Source of the DNA: CAVQKZ01 sp963837325
GTDB lineage: Bacteria; Actinomycetota; Actinomycetes; Mycobacteriales; Jatrophihabitantaceae
NCBI GenBank assembly: GCA_963837325.1
Contig: CAWIMV010000001.1
Span: 2,934,714-2,998,713 of the forward strand
Direction of reading: 5' to 3'
DNA: 64,000 nt
A model generated the notes under the pieces. That model was not told the DNA's origin, made no database searches, and worked only from the letters and a program-made list of their open reading frames with translations. Both the position numbers and the translations under genes were made by a program. Position 1 is the first letter of the stretch; every line of letters starts with the position of its first letter. Shown one piece after another: positions 27,278-36,919 of the stretch.

Positions 27278-28146
27278 TGCGCCCGCACCCCCTGCCTGCC
27301 GAAGAGTCCCTGCGGTCGCACGAGCAATACGACGACCAGTACGAAGTAGAAGACGGTCTGCCCCCATACGGGTGACCAGGTCACCGCGACTACGTCCTGG
27401 ATGACCAGCATGAAGACGGCCGCGACCAGCGCGCCGCCCACGCTGCCGAAACCTCCGAGGATCACGATCACGAGCAGGCGCGAGATCAGGTCATAAGAGC
27501 TTGCGGCGTTGAATGCGTTGGTTGTTCCGAAGATCATCCCGCCAGCTGCGGCCAACCCGATACCGATGCCGAGCGTCACCGCCGACACGCGGTCGGTGTT
27601 GATGCCAACCAGTCGGGCCGCAACCGGGTTCTGCATCGAGGCGCGCAGGCTGCGACCGAACGGGGTGCGATAGATCAGGGCGTAGAGGCCGGCGAGAAGC
27701 ACGACGCTGAGCAGGAACGCGTAAACGTAGATGGCGGGAAAGTTGAGCTTGCCGAGTTGATAGGACTTGTTGATGTAGGACGCGTGGATCTGTACCAGGT
27801 TGCTCTTGAAGAAGAAGTCCAGAATGCCCTCGATGAGCGTGGCTACCGCGAACATGACCAGCAGCGACATCACCACACGGTCTCGTTTGATCGGTTTGAT
27901 CAACACCCAGTAGATCGCGACACCGAGCAACCCGGTGGCGGGCACCGTGATGAACAGCGACAGGAACGGGTCTATGTGCAGGTGGACCGACAGGGCGTAA
28001 CTCAGGTAGGCGCCCAACACCACCAATGCGCCCTGCGCGAAGTTCACGATGTCCATCACGCCGAACACGAGGGTCAGACCGGCCGCCATCAGGGCATAGA
28101 ACCCGCCGACGAGGATCCCGTCGATCACGGCTTGGGTGATCAGCAA
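27274..28146 (-). CDS. Branched-chain-amino-acid-type ABC permease (LivH-like)
   Basis: Membrane protein of 290 aa with about eight helices. It begins with GILVGGFYALMAAGLTLVFG and contains NFAQGALVVLGAYLSY and FGRSLRASMQNPVAARLVGI, the standard LivH segments. A TTG at 28146, 9 nt after AGGGGA, gives the expected N-terminus; upstream open sequence runs into the binding-protein gene. Confidence 0.92.
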   Translation of the reverse strand: MLITQAVIDGILVGGFYALMAAGLTLVFGVMDIVNFAQGALVVLGAYLSYALSVHLHIDPFLSLFITVPATGLLGVAIYWVLIKPIKRDRVVMSLLVMFAVATLIEGILDFFFKSNLVQIHASYINKSYQLGKLNFPAIYVYAFLLSVVLLAGLYALIYRTPFGRSLRASMQNPVAARLVGINTDRVSAVTLGIGIGLAAAGGMIFGTTNAFNAASSYDLISRLLVIVILGGFGSVGGALVAAVFMLVIQDVVAVTWSPVWGQTVFYFVLVVVLLVRPQGLFGRQGVRAQ

Positions 28147-28175
28147 AGTGGTCCGTCCCCTGACGTGAGTGGTTG

Positions 28176-29468
28176 CTACGAGCCGCTGGCGGTGCCCCAG
28201 TCGGGGCGGTTCGTCTCGATCGGTTTGACGTCCGAGCCGCCGGTGGGCAGTACGACGACAGGCTTGCCCTTCTGCCATTGGAAGATGTACGGCGTGGCGC
28301 CGGCGTTCTCGCCGTCCGAGGCGAACTTGACCGGTCCCTGGACGCTCTGGAACGTAACGTTGGAGTGCAGGTAGGACTGCAGCGTCTTGTTGCTGAGCGA
28401 CTTGTTGTGGGTCAGGGCCTGGGCCAGGACCTGCCCCGCGGAGAACGCCTCCGCGACATCAGCGCTGATGTTTTCGGCCTTGCCGCCGAACATCTTCAGA
28501 TTCTGCGCGACCATGCCAGTGTTCTGGTAGAACGTCGAACCTGGGTACCAGGTGTTCGGCACCATGATGGCTTCGGTGTTCTTCGCGCCGACGCTCTTGA
28601 CGAATTGGGCGCCCTGGTCGGGGCCGGATGCTTCCACGAGCATCTTGGGGTTGTACTTGTTCTGGATGAAGTCCTGGATGAACGCGTAGCCATCCGGAGG
28701 CATGGTGCCCAGCACGACGATCTTGGCGTGAGTGGCGACGATTGCCGACGCGATCGGGGTGAAGTCGGTGGTCTCCAACGGGTAGACCTTGTACACGGCG
28801 CTCTTGAAGCCGTGCTGGGTGAGGTAGTTGCGCGCGCCGTCGGTCGTCGGCTTGATGAACGGGTCGTCCATCGTCGCGTACGCCACTGGCTGGGGCGACT
28901 GGGTCGCGGCGAGCCACTTTGCGAAAGTAATCAATTGGTACGTCGCCGATGCGCTGACGTCGAAGACGTTCTTCAGCCCGGCCTGGAACACCGATGGGCC
29001 GCCGCCGATCCCTTCGAGCATCACGTAGCCGTACCGGTTGGCGATGACCGACGAGGGCCGGGTCAGCAGCGTCGAGTACGGCCCGAGGACGAAGTCGACC
29101 TTGTCCACGGTGATGAGCTTCTGGTAGTTGGTCACCACCTGCGTCGGACTGGAGCCGTCCGAGACGAACTTCATGGCGATCTTGTGTCCGAGGATGCCGC
29201 CGTGAGCGTTTTGGAACGCCGCCCACGTTTGGTAGCCCTGTTTCGTCGCCAGCCCGTCCCCGGAGAAGTCACCGGACAGCGACACCGAGACGCCGATCGT
29301 GATCGGTTTGGATGTGTCGCCGGCGCCCTTCTGGTTGCCGGAACCGGAGCCACTGCTGCACGCGGCTGTCGCCATCATCACCACTGCGGCTGCGCCGCCC
29401 CACCGGACGGCCCGACCGCGATGGGTGCTGCGACGATTGACGCCGGTGCGGTACTGGGCAAGCTTCAC
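28176..29468 (-). CDS. Branched-chain-amino-acid-type substrate-binding lipoprotein (LivK-like)
   Basis: Secreted lipoprotein of 430 aa. AGGAGG lies 6 nt before the GTG at 29468. The signal peptide ends with the lipobox TAAC (Cys37), followed by a Ser/Gly linker and the periplasmic-binding fold type I (Peripla_BP_6), with ITIGVSVSLSGDFSGDG and VNYQKLITVDKVDFVLGPYS-like strands. It is the first gene of an eight-gene operon (binding protein, LivHMGF, acyl-CoA dehydrogenase, hydrolase, DapA-like) that ends at 21331. Operator site 3 lies 53 bp upstream. The ligand is unknown; the coupling to enzymes suggests it is the pathway substrate. Confidence 0.92.
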   Translation of the reverse strand: MKLAQYRTGVNRRSTHRGRAVRWGGAAAVVMMATAACSSGSGSGNQKGAGDTSKPITIGVSVSLSGDFSGDGLATKQGYQTWAAFQNAHGGILGHKIAMKFVSDGSSPTQVVTNYQKLITVDKVDFVLGPYSTLLTRPSSVIANRYGYVMLEGIGGGPSVFQAGLKNVFDVSASATYQLITFAKWLAATQSPQPVAYATMDDPFIKPTTDGARNYLTQHGFKSAVYKVYPLETTDFTPIASAIVATHAKIVVLGTMPPDGYAFIQDFIQNKYNPKMLVEASGPDQGAQFVKSVGAKNTEAIMVPNTWYPGSTFYQNTGMVAQNLKMFGGKAENISADVAEAFSAGQVLAQALTHNKSLSNKTLQSYLHSNVTFQSVQGPVKFASDGENAGATPYIFQWQKGKPVVVLPTGGSDVKPIETNRPDWGTASGS

Positions 29469-29520
29469 GGTCGACCTCCTGCTGGCTTCCACCTGGTCAA
29501 GCTGAAATACGGTCGCAATA

Positions 29521-29534
29521 AACAATCGTTTGCA
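29521..29534. promoter_or_regulatory. LacI-type operator, site 3
   Basis: AACAATCGTTTGCA, 53 bp upstream of the LivK-like start. The right half-site fits the consensus fully; the left one has AA in place of TG. Confidence 0.65.
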
Positions 29535-29599
29535 GAAACGTAGGAGCCAACGCCGTTGTTGTCAACGATTCGGCGTAACGAGTCGGTACCAGCACCGGG

Positions 29600-30538
29600 T
29601 CACACCCTCAGCTCCGCGGGGTCCGGCGACGGCCCGGTGCGCAATACGCCCAGTTCGTCCAGACCTTGCGCCAGCCGATCGGTGGCGGCGCTGTCGAGAT
29701 TGCGCAACGGCAACCGCACCCCGCCGACCGGGCGGCCGAGCAGCGCCAGCGCCGCCTTCACCGAGGCCGGGTAGCCGCAGTCGCGCAGCAAGTGCCACAG
29801 CGCCGACGCCCGGTACTGCAACTCCCGTGCTCGGTCCAGATCGCCCACTCGGCAGGCGTTGTACAGCTCGAGCACCAACTCCGGGGCAATGCACGCCGCC
29901 GGCGAGAAGCAGCCAGCGCCACCGAGCGGCATGGACGGCAGCAGGTACTCGACACCAGTGAGCATCGCGAAGCCGGGACGTCGGGCAGCCGACCGCCGGC
30001 AGGCTTCGGTGAAAGACTGCATGTCGTAACTCGCGTCCTTGACTCCGATGAAGTTCGGCGCCGTGTCGAGCAGTTCTTCGATGATGTCCGGAGTCACGCT
30101 GACGCCGAGTCGCGACGGGAAGTTGTAGGCCAGTACTCCAATCGACACCGCCGCGGCCACAGCCTGGAAATGCTCGATCAGACCCTGGCGTGGAGGCCGC
30201 CAGTGGTACGGCGTCACGCTGATGACAGCCTCGGCTCCGGCCTGCTCGGCATGACGCGCGAGCTCCACAGTCTCATTCGTGCCGGGCATGCTGACGTGTA
30301 CCAGCACCGGCACCCGGGCGTCGACGGCGGCGACCGCTCGTTCCACCGCCAAGCGCCGTTCGGCCATCGTCAGGTTGAGCGATTCGCCAGTGTGCAAGGG
30401 CAGTGCCACCCCGTGTACGCCGCTTGCGACCAGGTAATCGCAGAGCGACTCGAGAGCGTCGGTGTCCAACCGGTCGTCAGGCGTGAACGGCGTTACGGGC
30501 GCTCCGATCACCCCTGCGACCGCATAGTTCCCGGCCAA
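29600..30538 (-). CDS. DapA-family aldolase or dehydratase, copy 2
   Basis: TIM-barrel enzyme of 312 aa. The Schiff-base Lys is in FIGVKDASYDM and the catalytic Tyr in LAYNFPSRLG; the GTTGE site reads HTGES. It is only distantly similar to the DapA-like protein at 21331, so the two probably act on different intermediates. A TTG start lies 1 bp after the alcohol dehydrogenase stop, so the genes are translationally coupled. It is the last gene of the operon 34291-29600. Confidence 0.88.
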   Translation of the reverse strand: MAGNYAVAGVIGAPVTPFTPDDRLDTDALESLCDYLVASGVHGVALPLHTGESLNLTMAERRLAVERAVAAVDARVPVLVHVSMPGTNETVELARHAEQAGAEAVISVTPYHWRPPRQGLIEHFQAVAAAVSIGVLAYNFPSRLGVSVTPDIIEELLDTAPNFIGVKDASYDMQSFTEACRRSAARRPGFAMLTGVEYLLPSMPLGGAGCFSPAACIAPELVLELYNACRVGDLDRARELQYRASALWHLLRDCGYPASVKAALALLGRPVGGVRLPLRNLDSAATDRLAQGLDELGVLRTGPSPDPAELRV

Positions 30539-30539
30539 T

Positions 30540-31607
30540 TCAGATCAACACGATCGGACGGATGACCGCGCGGCTCTGCAGCGCGGCGAATGCCTCGCCC
30601 ACGTCCTCGAGCGGGTACTGGTGCGTCGTCAACGGCTCCGTCCGGATGATCCCGGCAGCGATCAACGCGATCGTGGCTGGGTACGCGTTCGGGCTGGAAC
30701 GGATGCCCAGTACGTCGAGCTCGTCCAAGGCGAGCAGATCAACCGGTAGTTGTGCGGTCGCCCCGCCGGTGAGGCCGAGCAGCGCGACAGTGCCGCCGCG
30801 CCGCACCGAGCGCAACAACTGCTCGACGACGGCCGGGTTGCCCGAGCAGTCGAACACGTAGTCCACCCCGCGGCCGCCAGTCAGCTCCCGGATGTCGGCC
30901 ACCGGATCGGAGGTCTCGTAGTCGACGGTGGACGTGCTGCCCAACTCTCGGGCCGTCTGCAGTCGGGCCCCGCGGCCCACCGTGATCACCTGCGTGGCCC
31001 CCGAGGCGCGCGCGACCTGCAACATGAGGAGGCCGAGCAATCCCGGCCCGAAGACCGCGACGCTGGAGCCGGCGCGGATATTGGCGCGCCGGGCGGCGTG
31101 CACGGTCAACGCGGCCTGATTGACCAGCGCACCCGCGACGTCGCTCACGCTGTCGGGCAGTTTGTGGGTCGCCACGGCCGGGCGCGCGGCGAACTGCGCG
31201 AGCGCGCCGGGAGCGGTGTGACCGTAGAGCTTGAACCCGGGTTCGCGCACCCGCTCGCACAGGTTGTAGCGGCCTGCGCGGCACATCGGGCAGGCGCCGC
31301 AGCCGGCATGGTTCTCGGCGACCACGCGGTCACCCACCGCCAGTCCGCTGCGCTCGGTGCCGGGGCCCATTGCAGCGATCACCCCGGACCATTCATGGCC
31401 GATGATGAACGGAAGTGAGGGCGGCCAGGTGCCCCTGAAGCCACCGCTCACGATCTTGAGGTCGGTGCCGCACATCCCGCAGGCGCGCACCCGGCACAGC
31501 ACTTCGCCGTGACTGGGTTCGGGTACCGGCACGTTGGCCAGCGTGAGTTCGCCGAAGTCGGCCAAAACGGCGGCCCGCATTGTCTGCTCGCCGGCGACCG
31601 CGGTCAT
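30540..31607 (-). CDS. Zinc-dependent alcohol dehydrogenase (MDR, sorbitol/threonine-dehydrogenase type)
   Basis: NAD-dependent dehydrogenase of 355 aa. The catalytic zinc site is CGMCGTDLK with GHEWSGVI, and four structural-zinc cysteines are in GCGACPMCRAGRYNLC. The Rossmann motif is VFGPGLLGLLML. It oxidises a secondary alcohol or polyol-like intermediate. The ATG overlaps the stop of the creatininase-family gene. Confidence 0.92.
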   Translation of the reverse strand: MTAVAGEQTMRAAVLADFGELTLANVPVPEPSHGEVLCRVRACGMCGTDLKIVSGGFRGTWPPSLPFIIGHEWSGVIAAMGPGTERSGLAVGDRVVAENHAGCGACPMCRAGRYNLCERVREPGFKLYGHTAPGALAQFAARPAVATHKLPDSVSDVAGALVNQAALTVHAARRANIRAGSSVAVFGPGLLGLLMLQVARASGATQVITVGRGARLQTARELGSTSTVDYETSDPVADIRELTGGRGVDYVFDCSGNPAVVEQLLRSVRRGGTVALLGLTGGATAQLPVDLLALDELDVLGIRSSPNAYPATIALIAAGIIRTEPLTTHQYPLEDVGEAFAALQSRAVIRPIVLI

Positions 31608-32440
31608 CGAGGCACTCCGAGCGTCGTGGTGTCGAGTTCGCCGCTGCCCGCAGCACTATCGACGTGCGGCGCTGCGTTGTGGCCATTCAAGGCCGACCAC
31701 ACTTCGTGGGTTCGTCGCACGATGTGATCGGCGACCTCTTCGGCGATCTCCTCGGAGCGGCCCACCTCGGCCCGCTCGGGATGCCCGTACCAGCCGGTCG
31801 GAGCGACGTCGTGGAAGTCGACCATGATCGGATACACATCCGGGCGCCGGAACAGCGCGTGCGCCGCCTCACCGGAGGTGCGATCACTGGCCTGGGCGGC
31901 CTGATCCAGGCGGACCAGGCTCGGGTCGTAAGCGAGAACCGCAGAGGTCTCCATCGCTCCGGCGTGGGTGAACTCCATTTCCTCCGGATGGAGGGAATTG
32001 GTGATCACGTGCGACTCTGCCACCACGATCTGCACGTCATGGGTCCGCTGAGCTTTGTCGGCCGCCAGCCTGAGCGTCGCGGAATTGCCCTCGTGCCAGT
32101 TGACCACCACGATCCGCCGCGCGCCGCCGGCCCGCAGACCGCCACAGATGTCGACGAAAACGGCGGTCAGGGTTTCCGGCGACAAGGTCAACGACCCGGC
32201 CCAACCTTGGTGATAATGCGCGACCCCGACCGAGCCCAGCGTGGCGACCACGGTGTCCAGGCGGTGTGCCACCCGCTCGGCGATCGACAGCGCGGCGAAT
32301 GCGTCGGTGCCGAGCGGCAGGTGACTGCCGTGTTGCTCGATGCTGCCGGCCGCGAGCACGGCGATACCGCTCGTGGCCAGGTACGTCGCAGCGACGGGCT
32401 GCGTCATCCGCTCGAGCAGACGATCAGGGTGACGTGGCAT
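31604..32440 (-). CDS. Creatininase-family amidohydrolase
   Basis: Metal-dependent hydrolase of 278 aa. The metal ligands of creatininase are visible: Glu and His in GSIEQHGSHLPLGTDAF with the following His and Asp, and the later His-Glu in VNWHEGNS. Relatives open cyclic amides (creatinine) or cleave formamides and other C-N bonds. The ATG at 32440 has GGAGG 12 nt upstream within the preceding gene; a later ATG (eleven residues on) is possible. Its presence suggests a nitrogen-containing ring or amide in the pathway. Confidence 0.88.
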   Translation of the reverse strand: MPRHPDRLLERMTQPVAATYLATSGIAVLAAGSIEQHGSHLPLGTDAFAALSIAERVAHRLDTVVATLGSVGVAHYHQGWAGSLTLSPETLTAVFVDICGGLRAGGARRIVVVNWHEGNSATLRLAADKAQRTHDVQIVVAESHVITNSLHPEEMEFTHAGAMETSAVLAYDPSLVRLDQAAQASDRTSGEAAHALFRRPDVYPIMVDFHDVAPTGWYGHPERAEVGRSEEIAEEVADHIVRRTHEVWSALNGHNAAPHVDSAAGSGELDTTTLGVPR

Positions 32441-32448
32441 GTGGTCGA

Positions 32449-34291
32449 TCAGCCTCCATATCCAGTTGTGGCGCCGTGGTCGACCGCGCGCCGATGGCCG
32501 GCCACCGGCGTCGCCCACGTTTCGGTGAGCAGGTCCAGCAGGCTGGGACGTTCGTTACTGAGCGCGTCGACCAGGGCGGTGCGTAGTTCGGCCGGTTCGA
32601 CCACCCGCTGGGCGTGCCAGCCGTAGGCCTGGGCCACCGCACTGAAGTTCACGTCGCCGAAGTCGTTGTCCTGCCACTCGGTGCCGAACGTGATCCGTCG
32701 GTACCACCTGATCCAGCCCAGCGAGGCGTTGTTCAGCACGAGCACGGTGATGGGCAGTCGCTGTTCGACGATGGTCGCAAACTCGCCCACGGCGTAGCCC
32801 AGCGCACCGTCGCCGGTGAGCACCACGGTGCGGCGACCGCGGTCGGCCGTGGCCACCCCGATCGCGGCCGGCAGCGCGAAGCCCAAGCCGGCTAATCCGC
32901 GGGGCATGAGGATCCGGCGGCCTGGAGCGTTCTGTTCGAGGTAGACGCCGCCCCAACCGCTGGACAAGCTGGCGTCGCAGATGAGGATGTCATCGGGGCT
33001 CAGCGCGCGTTGGAGCTCACCGACGACACGCTGCGGCAACATCGGTTGGGCCTCGTTGTTCCGCTCGGCCTCGCGGTCGGCACGCCAGTCGCCCATGTGC
33101 TCGCCCAGTTGGTTTCGCCAGCCCGATCCGGTCGGGTGCTTGCGACGTTCGGGCCCCGAGCACGTCGATCAAGGCCTGCAGGCCGGCCCGCGCATCCGCG
33201 AGGATCGCCGCCGCGAGCGGGAACACCCGTCCGAGTTCGGCCGGGTCGATGTCCAGTTGGACGATGATCTGGTCGGGTCGGGGCCGGGTCCAGCTGAACG
33301 TCGGTCCGCTGCCCGCTTTGGTCCCGACGAGAAGGACCACATCGGCTTCATCCATTGCTGCGGTCGCCGCCGGGTTTCCCATCGAACCGATGACGCCCAT
33401 CGCGAGTGGATGCTCTTCGGAGACGGAGCCCTTGCCGGACAGGGATGTCGCCACTGCTGCCGACAGGAGCTCGGCGCAGCGGGCCAGTTCGGCCTCGGCG
33501 CCGGAGATGAGTACGCCGCCCCCAGCGAGGATCATCGGCTTGCGAGCCCGCGTCAGCACGTCAGCCGCCATCGCGACGTCGGCGGGGTCAGGTGCCGGGC
33601 GGAACGCGGGAAACGTGCCGAATCGTGCGCGGGTTCCGGTGGCGGTTGCCGGCTGTCGGCCCATCGTCGCGGCCAGCTCAGGCGGCAACGGTGCGTCGAG
33701 CACATCCTGCGGCAGGAACAACGCGGTCGGTCCGGGCCGTCCGGTGGACGCTTCGCGGAACGCCTGACGGACCAGGGCCGGCATGGTTTGCAGGTCCGGC
33801 ACCGTCGCCAGCCACTTCGTGACCGGGCCGAGCAGGGTCACCTGGTCCAGCGCTTGCGAGGCGGCGCTGCGGTAGCGGTGCGGAGCTAACCGGGCCGGCA
33901 ACTCGCTGACGAGCGCCACCACCGGGATCGACGCCCCTAGCGCCTCCCCCAAGCCGGACGGCAGCTTCGCGGTTCCGGGTCCGACGGTGGCATCGCAGAC
34001 TCCGACCTGTCCCGTGACGCGCGCGTAGGCATCCGCGGCGTAGGCGGCGGAGCGCTCGTCACGTACGAGGACGTGCTGGATGTGCTCGCCACAACGGCTG
34101 ATGCCGTCGTAGAGCGCGAGCGTCTGGCCGCCCGGCAGCCCGAATACATGCTCGACGCCGTGCTCGACCAGCAACGAGGTGAGCAGGTCGCCACCGTGTG
34201 CAGTGAGAGCGGCGGAGGTGTTCAGTTCGGCTGTTGCCGCCGCGTCCAGTCCCCCGGCATCGAGTTCGGGCTGAGGTACGGACTTCGTCAC
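32449..34291 (-). pseudogene. Acetolactate-synthase-like TPP enzyme, frameshifted
   Basis: Thiamine-diphosphate enzyme of about 613 aa if repaired, with the three-domain order of the benzoylformate decarboxylase / acetolactate synthase family. The N-terminal domain has HVFGLPGGQTLALYD and the activating Glu in VRDERSAAYAADAYARV; the C-terminal domain has LTGDGALGYAVGEFATI and ending VLNNASLGW, the TPP motif. The frame is broken near 33151-33157 in a GGGGCCC run; length is one base over a multiple of three, and dropping one G gives the continuous VLGPERRKHPTG. GTG at 34291 has GGAG upstream. The operator at 34313 controls it. First gene of a four-gene operon. Confidence 0.87.
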
Positions 34292-34312
34292 CGAATCACT
34301 CCAGACCTTCTC

Positions 34313-34326
34313 TGCAACCGATTGCA
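34313..34326. promoter_or_regulatory. LacI-type operator, site 4
   Basis: TGCAACCGATTGCA, 22 bp upstream of the TPP-enzyme start: both half-sites are complete and the central CG is kept. This is one of the best copies. Confidence 0.75.
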
Positions 34327-34405
34327 TTTCCAATGTAGTCGCTCGCTCCGGTCACTTGTCAAGGACGGCTCGAACGTAGCTCTTCGCGCGGATCGACCGA
34401 TCTGC

Positions 34406-35485
34406 TCAGCGCGGGGGTGCGGTGGAGCCGCGCACGACGAGGCTCACGGGGACGACGATGCGAGCCGGAGGCAAGCCACGATCAGCAATCAAGCCGAGCA
34501 GGCATTCGGCGGCAAGCCGGCCGAGTTCCTGCTCGGGCACCGCGACGGTGGTCAGCGGCGGTTGCAGTCGATTGGCCAGCGGCATGTCGTTGAAGCCGAC
34601 GACCGACAGATCCGTGGGACAGCGCAAGCCGGCGTCCGCGGCCGCGTCGATGACGCCGAGAGCGAGCAGATCATTGCCGGCGACGATGGCGGTCATGCTC
34701 GGATGTTCGCTGATGAGATCCTGCGCGGCGCGGTAACCCGACTTTTCGTCGAACGCGGTTGCCTCAACGATGTGGCCCTCTAGACCGAGCCGTTGGATGG
34801 TCCGCCGAAATGCACGCCGGCGTCGGTCACCGTTGGATGTGAACAGCGGTCCGACAACCAGACCGATGCGCTTGTGGCCGAGCTCGTAGAGGTGCGTGAC
34901 CGCCAGTCTCGCACCGAGGGCGTCGTCGGGTACGACGGAGGACAATCCGTCACCGTCGACGGTCCGGTTGAACAGAACGGTAGGAATGCCGCTGGCGCGC
35001 ACCTTGTCGACGAGCGGGTCTCGCCGCTGCACCATGGCCAGCAGGAGGCCGTCGACGCGTGCCTCGATCATCGTGCCGAGTTGGCGTTGCCCCTTGTCGA
35101 CGTCGTTGTCGGTGCTGGACAGGAGCAACGAGAAGCCGGCCTCGGCCAAGGCCTGCTCGGCCCCACGAACAGCGGGCGGGAAAAATGGGTTGGTGATATC
35201 CGGCACGACCATGCCGATCGACATCGACCGCTGGGTCTTCAGCGCCCGCGCCATCCCGTTGACCTGGTAGCCCAACTCGGCGGCGGCCAGCCGGACTCGT
35301 TCCTGGGTATCCCACTGCACCATCGCGGCGGTCTCCGGGTTCAGCGCCCGCGACGCGGTCGACACGTGCACCCCCGCTGCCTTGGCGACATCCTTCAGGC
35401 GGGGGGACCGGCCGCTGCGGACCGGGACGGCAACGTCAGTTGAACTCCGGGGCCGCCGTCGCGGTGCGTTGTCTCGTACGGCCAT
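34406..35485 (-). CDS. LacI-family transcriptional regulator 1
   Basis: Regulator of about 359 aa. The HTH is LKDVAKAAGVHVSTASRALN, the hinge helix ends with ARALKTQ, whose Leu would insert into a central CG step, and the periplasmic-binding-like core has VVPDITNPFFPPAVRG, STDNDVDKGQRQL and VVPVSLVVRGSTA. The N-terminus before the HTH is unusually long (about 30 residues) and basic; ATG at 35485 is a best guess and a TTG at 35539 is possible. It is paralogous to the regulator at 50192 (shared TNPFFPP/TNPLFPP, STDND/NTDND and LVVRxST motifs). It likely binds the TGCAAnCGnTTGCA sites and senses a pathway compound. Confidence 0.88.
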   Translation of the reverse strand: MAVRDNAPRRRPRSSTDVAVPVRSGRSPRLKDVAKAAGVHVSTASRALNPETAAMVQWDTQERVRLAAAELGYQVNGMARALKTQRSMSIGMVVPDITNPFFPPAVRGAEQALAEAGFSLLLSSTDNDVDKGQRQLGTMIEARVDGLLLAMVQRRDPLVDKVRASGIPTVLFNRTVDGDGLSSVVPDDALGARLAVTHLYELGHKRIGLVVGPLFTSNGDRRRRAFRRTIQRLGLEGHIVEATAFDEKSGYRAAQDLISEHPSMTAIVAGNDLLALGVIDAAADAGLRCPTDLSVVGFNDMPLANRLQPPLTTVAVPEQELGRLAAECLLGLIADRGLPPARIVVPVSLVVRGSTAPPR

Positions 35486-35654
35486 GGCCCGGCCGGGTGA
35501 GGCGGCCGGTACCGAGCGAGCCGAGGTTCTGCGCGCCAAATCGCACCCGCATCCTTGTGTGAGGTCGCGCGAAGGGTACCTCAGCCTGGGCGCATCCTCG
35601 TCTCGCCGACCTTGACAGCACGTTGCGCTGCACGCATCCTGGCTCCGCGTCGAC

Positions 35655-35668
35655 TACAACCGATTGCA
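35655..35668. promoter_or_regulatory. LacI-type operator, site 5
   Basis: TACAACCGATTGCA, 75 bp upstream of the hydrolase start at 35743 and downstream of a TTGACA at 35612-35617 that could be a -35 element. Confidence 0.7.
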
Positions 35669-35742
35669 GCGATGCGCGCACCGAGTGGCTCAATTCTGTG
35701 CCGCCGCTTCCGCTGGAGGACCACCGACGAGCAGGAGGATCC

Positions 35743-36810
35743 GTGCCCGACGCAGACGTTGAATCGGCGGTAGCGCACTGGGCGCCCAGGTTCACAACGC
35801 AAGGCGTCGACCCCAACGATTTCCGCCGGGTGACGAGTTCCGTCGAGCATTGGTCGCAATGGCTGGATGCCTGGTGCGCGAACGGGGACATGCATGCCGA
35901 CCTGGCCAGGGAGGCGGAGTCCAGAGGGCGCACGCTGACGGCCGGGCAGGCGTGGCTACGCGCCGCGCTGAGCTACCACTTCGCCAAGTTCGTCTGGGTC
36001 CTGGACATGCAACGTCACCGGGCAGCGACGACCAAGTCAGTCGCCGCCCTCCGTCGCGCCCATCAAGCCCTCGACCCAACGGCCGAGCGAGTCGAGATCG
36101 CATTCGGCGACGCACAACTCGTCGGCAATTTCCGCCGGCCGGCCGCGGTCGAGTTCCCCGGCCTGGTGCTCTTGCTGCCGGGCCTGGACTCGGCCAAAGA
36201 GGAGTTCTTCAACTGGGAGAACGTCTTTCTCGACCGCGGGATGGCTACCTTCTCGTTGGATGGGCCGGGCCAGGGCGAGACCGGTTACCACCTACCGTTG
36301 CGCCCTGACTACGAAGTGGCGACCTCGGCCGCCGTCGACGCCCTCTCGCGCCGTCACGACGTCGACCTCGATCGTCTCGGCGTTGTCGGCGTCAGCATGG
36401 GCGGTTACTACGCGGCGCGGTCAGCCGCATTCGATCACCGCATCCGCGCGGTGGTCACCGTTGGCGGACCGTACGAGTCAGGCAGTCGGTTCGACAGCCG
36501 CCCACAGATCAGTCGTAGCGCATTCATCGAGTACTCCCACGCCGAGACCCAGGAACAGGCCCGCGAGATCGCGGAGCGGATGACGCTGGAAGGCATCTTG
36601 GGTGATCTCATTCAACCCATGCTGGTGATCTTCGGCCGTCTCGATCGCCTGGTCCCGTACCAACAGGCCGAACGGGTTGCGCGCGAGGCTGCGAACGCGC
36701 AGCTGGTCATGTTCGAGGAAGGCAACCACGTCTGCAACAACCTGCCGTACCAGTACCAACCACTGGCCGGCGATTGGATGGTCGAGCAATTGCAAACTGG
36801 TTCCGGCTGA
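35743..36810 (+). CDS. Alpha/beta hydrolase, 2,6-dihydroxypseudooxynicotine hydrolase-like, copy 2
   Basis: Hydrolase of 355 aa from a GTG 4 nt after AGGAGG. A helical N-terminal domain (about 1-115, with HWAPRFTTQGVDPNDF) precedes the catalytic fold. Triad: Ser218 in GVSMGG, Asp301 in FGRLDRLV, His329 in EGNHVCNN. LLLPGLDSAKEEFF is the group signature. It is closer to copy 3 at 49033 (both begin HWAPRFTT) than to copy 1. It is transcribed alone, divergent from LacI regulator 1, with operator 5 in its promoter. Confidence 0.88.
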   Translation: MPDADVESAVAHWAPRFTTQGVDPNDFRRVTSSVEHWSQWLDAWCANGDMHADLAREAESRGRTLTAGQAWLRAALSYHFAKFVWVLDMQRHRAATTKSVAALRRAHQALDPTAERVEIAFGDAQLVGNFRRPAAVEFPGLVLLLPGLDSAKEEFFNWENVFLDRGMATFSLDGPGQGETGYHLPLRPDYEVATSAAVDALSRRHDVDLDRLGVVGVSMGGYYAARSAAFDHRIRAVVTVGGPYESGSRFDSRPQISRSAFIEYSHAETQEQAREIAERMTLEGILGDLIQPMLVIFGRLDRLVPYQQAERVAREAANAQLVMFEEGNHVCNNLPYQYQPLAGDWMVEQLQTGSG

Positions 36811-36835
36811 TCGGCCGCACACTGCCCCGCATTGC

Positions 36836-36849
36836 TACAATCGATTGCC
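36836..36849. promoter_or_regulatory. LacI-type operator, site 6
   Basis: TACAATCGATTGCC, 71 bp upstream of the dehydrogenase at 36920; the core CAATCGATTG is a perfect palindrome. Confidence 0.7.
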
Positions 36850-36919
36850 AGCTGATCGGCCCGTCGACTTTCGGCGGCGCACCATCGTCCGGCCGGAAGC
36901 CACGAAGGACTGTTGCCCT

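Noticed and set aside
28173..29543. A 456-codon plus-strand frame opposite the LivK-like gene
   Set aside because: It is rich in Arg, Val and Gly with no family pattern; the minus frame has a lipobox, ribosome site and clear binding-protein fold. Long antisense frames are common in high-GC DNA.
36789..36804. TGCAAACTGGTT as an eleventh LacI site
   Set aside because: It is inside the end of the hydrolase gene, lacks the central CG and has only one half-site.
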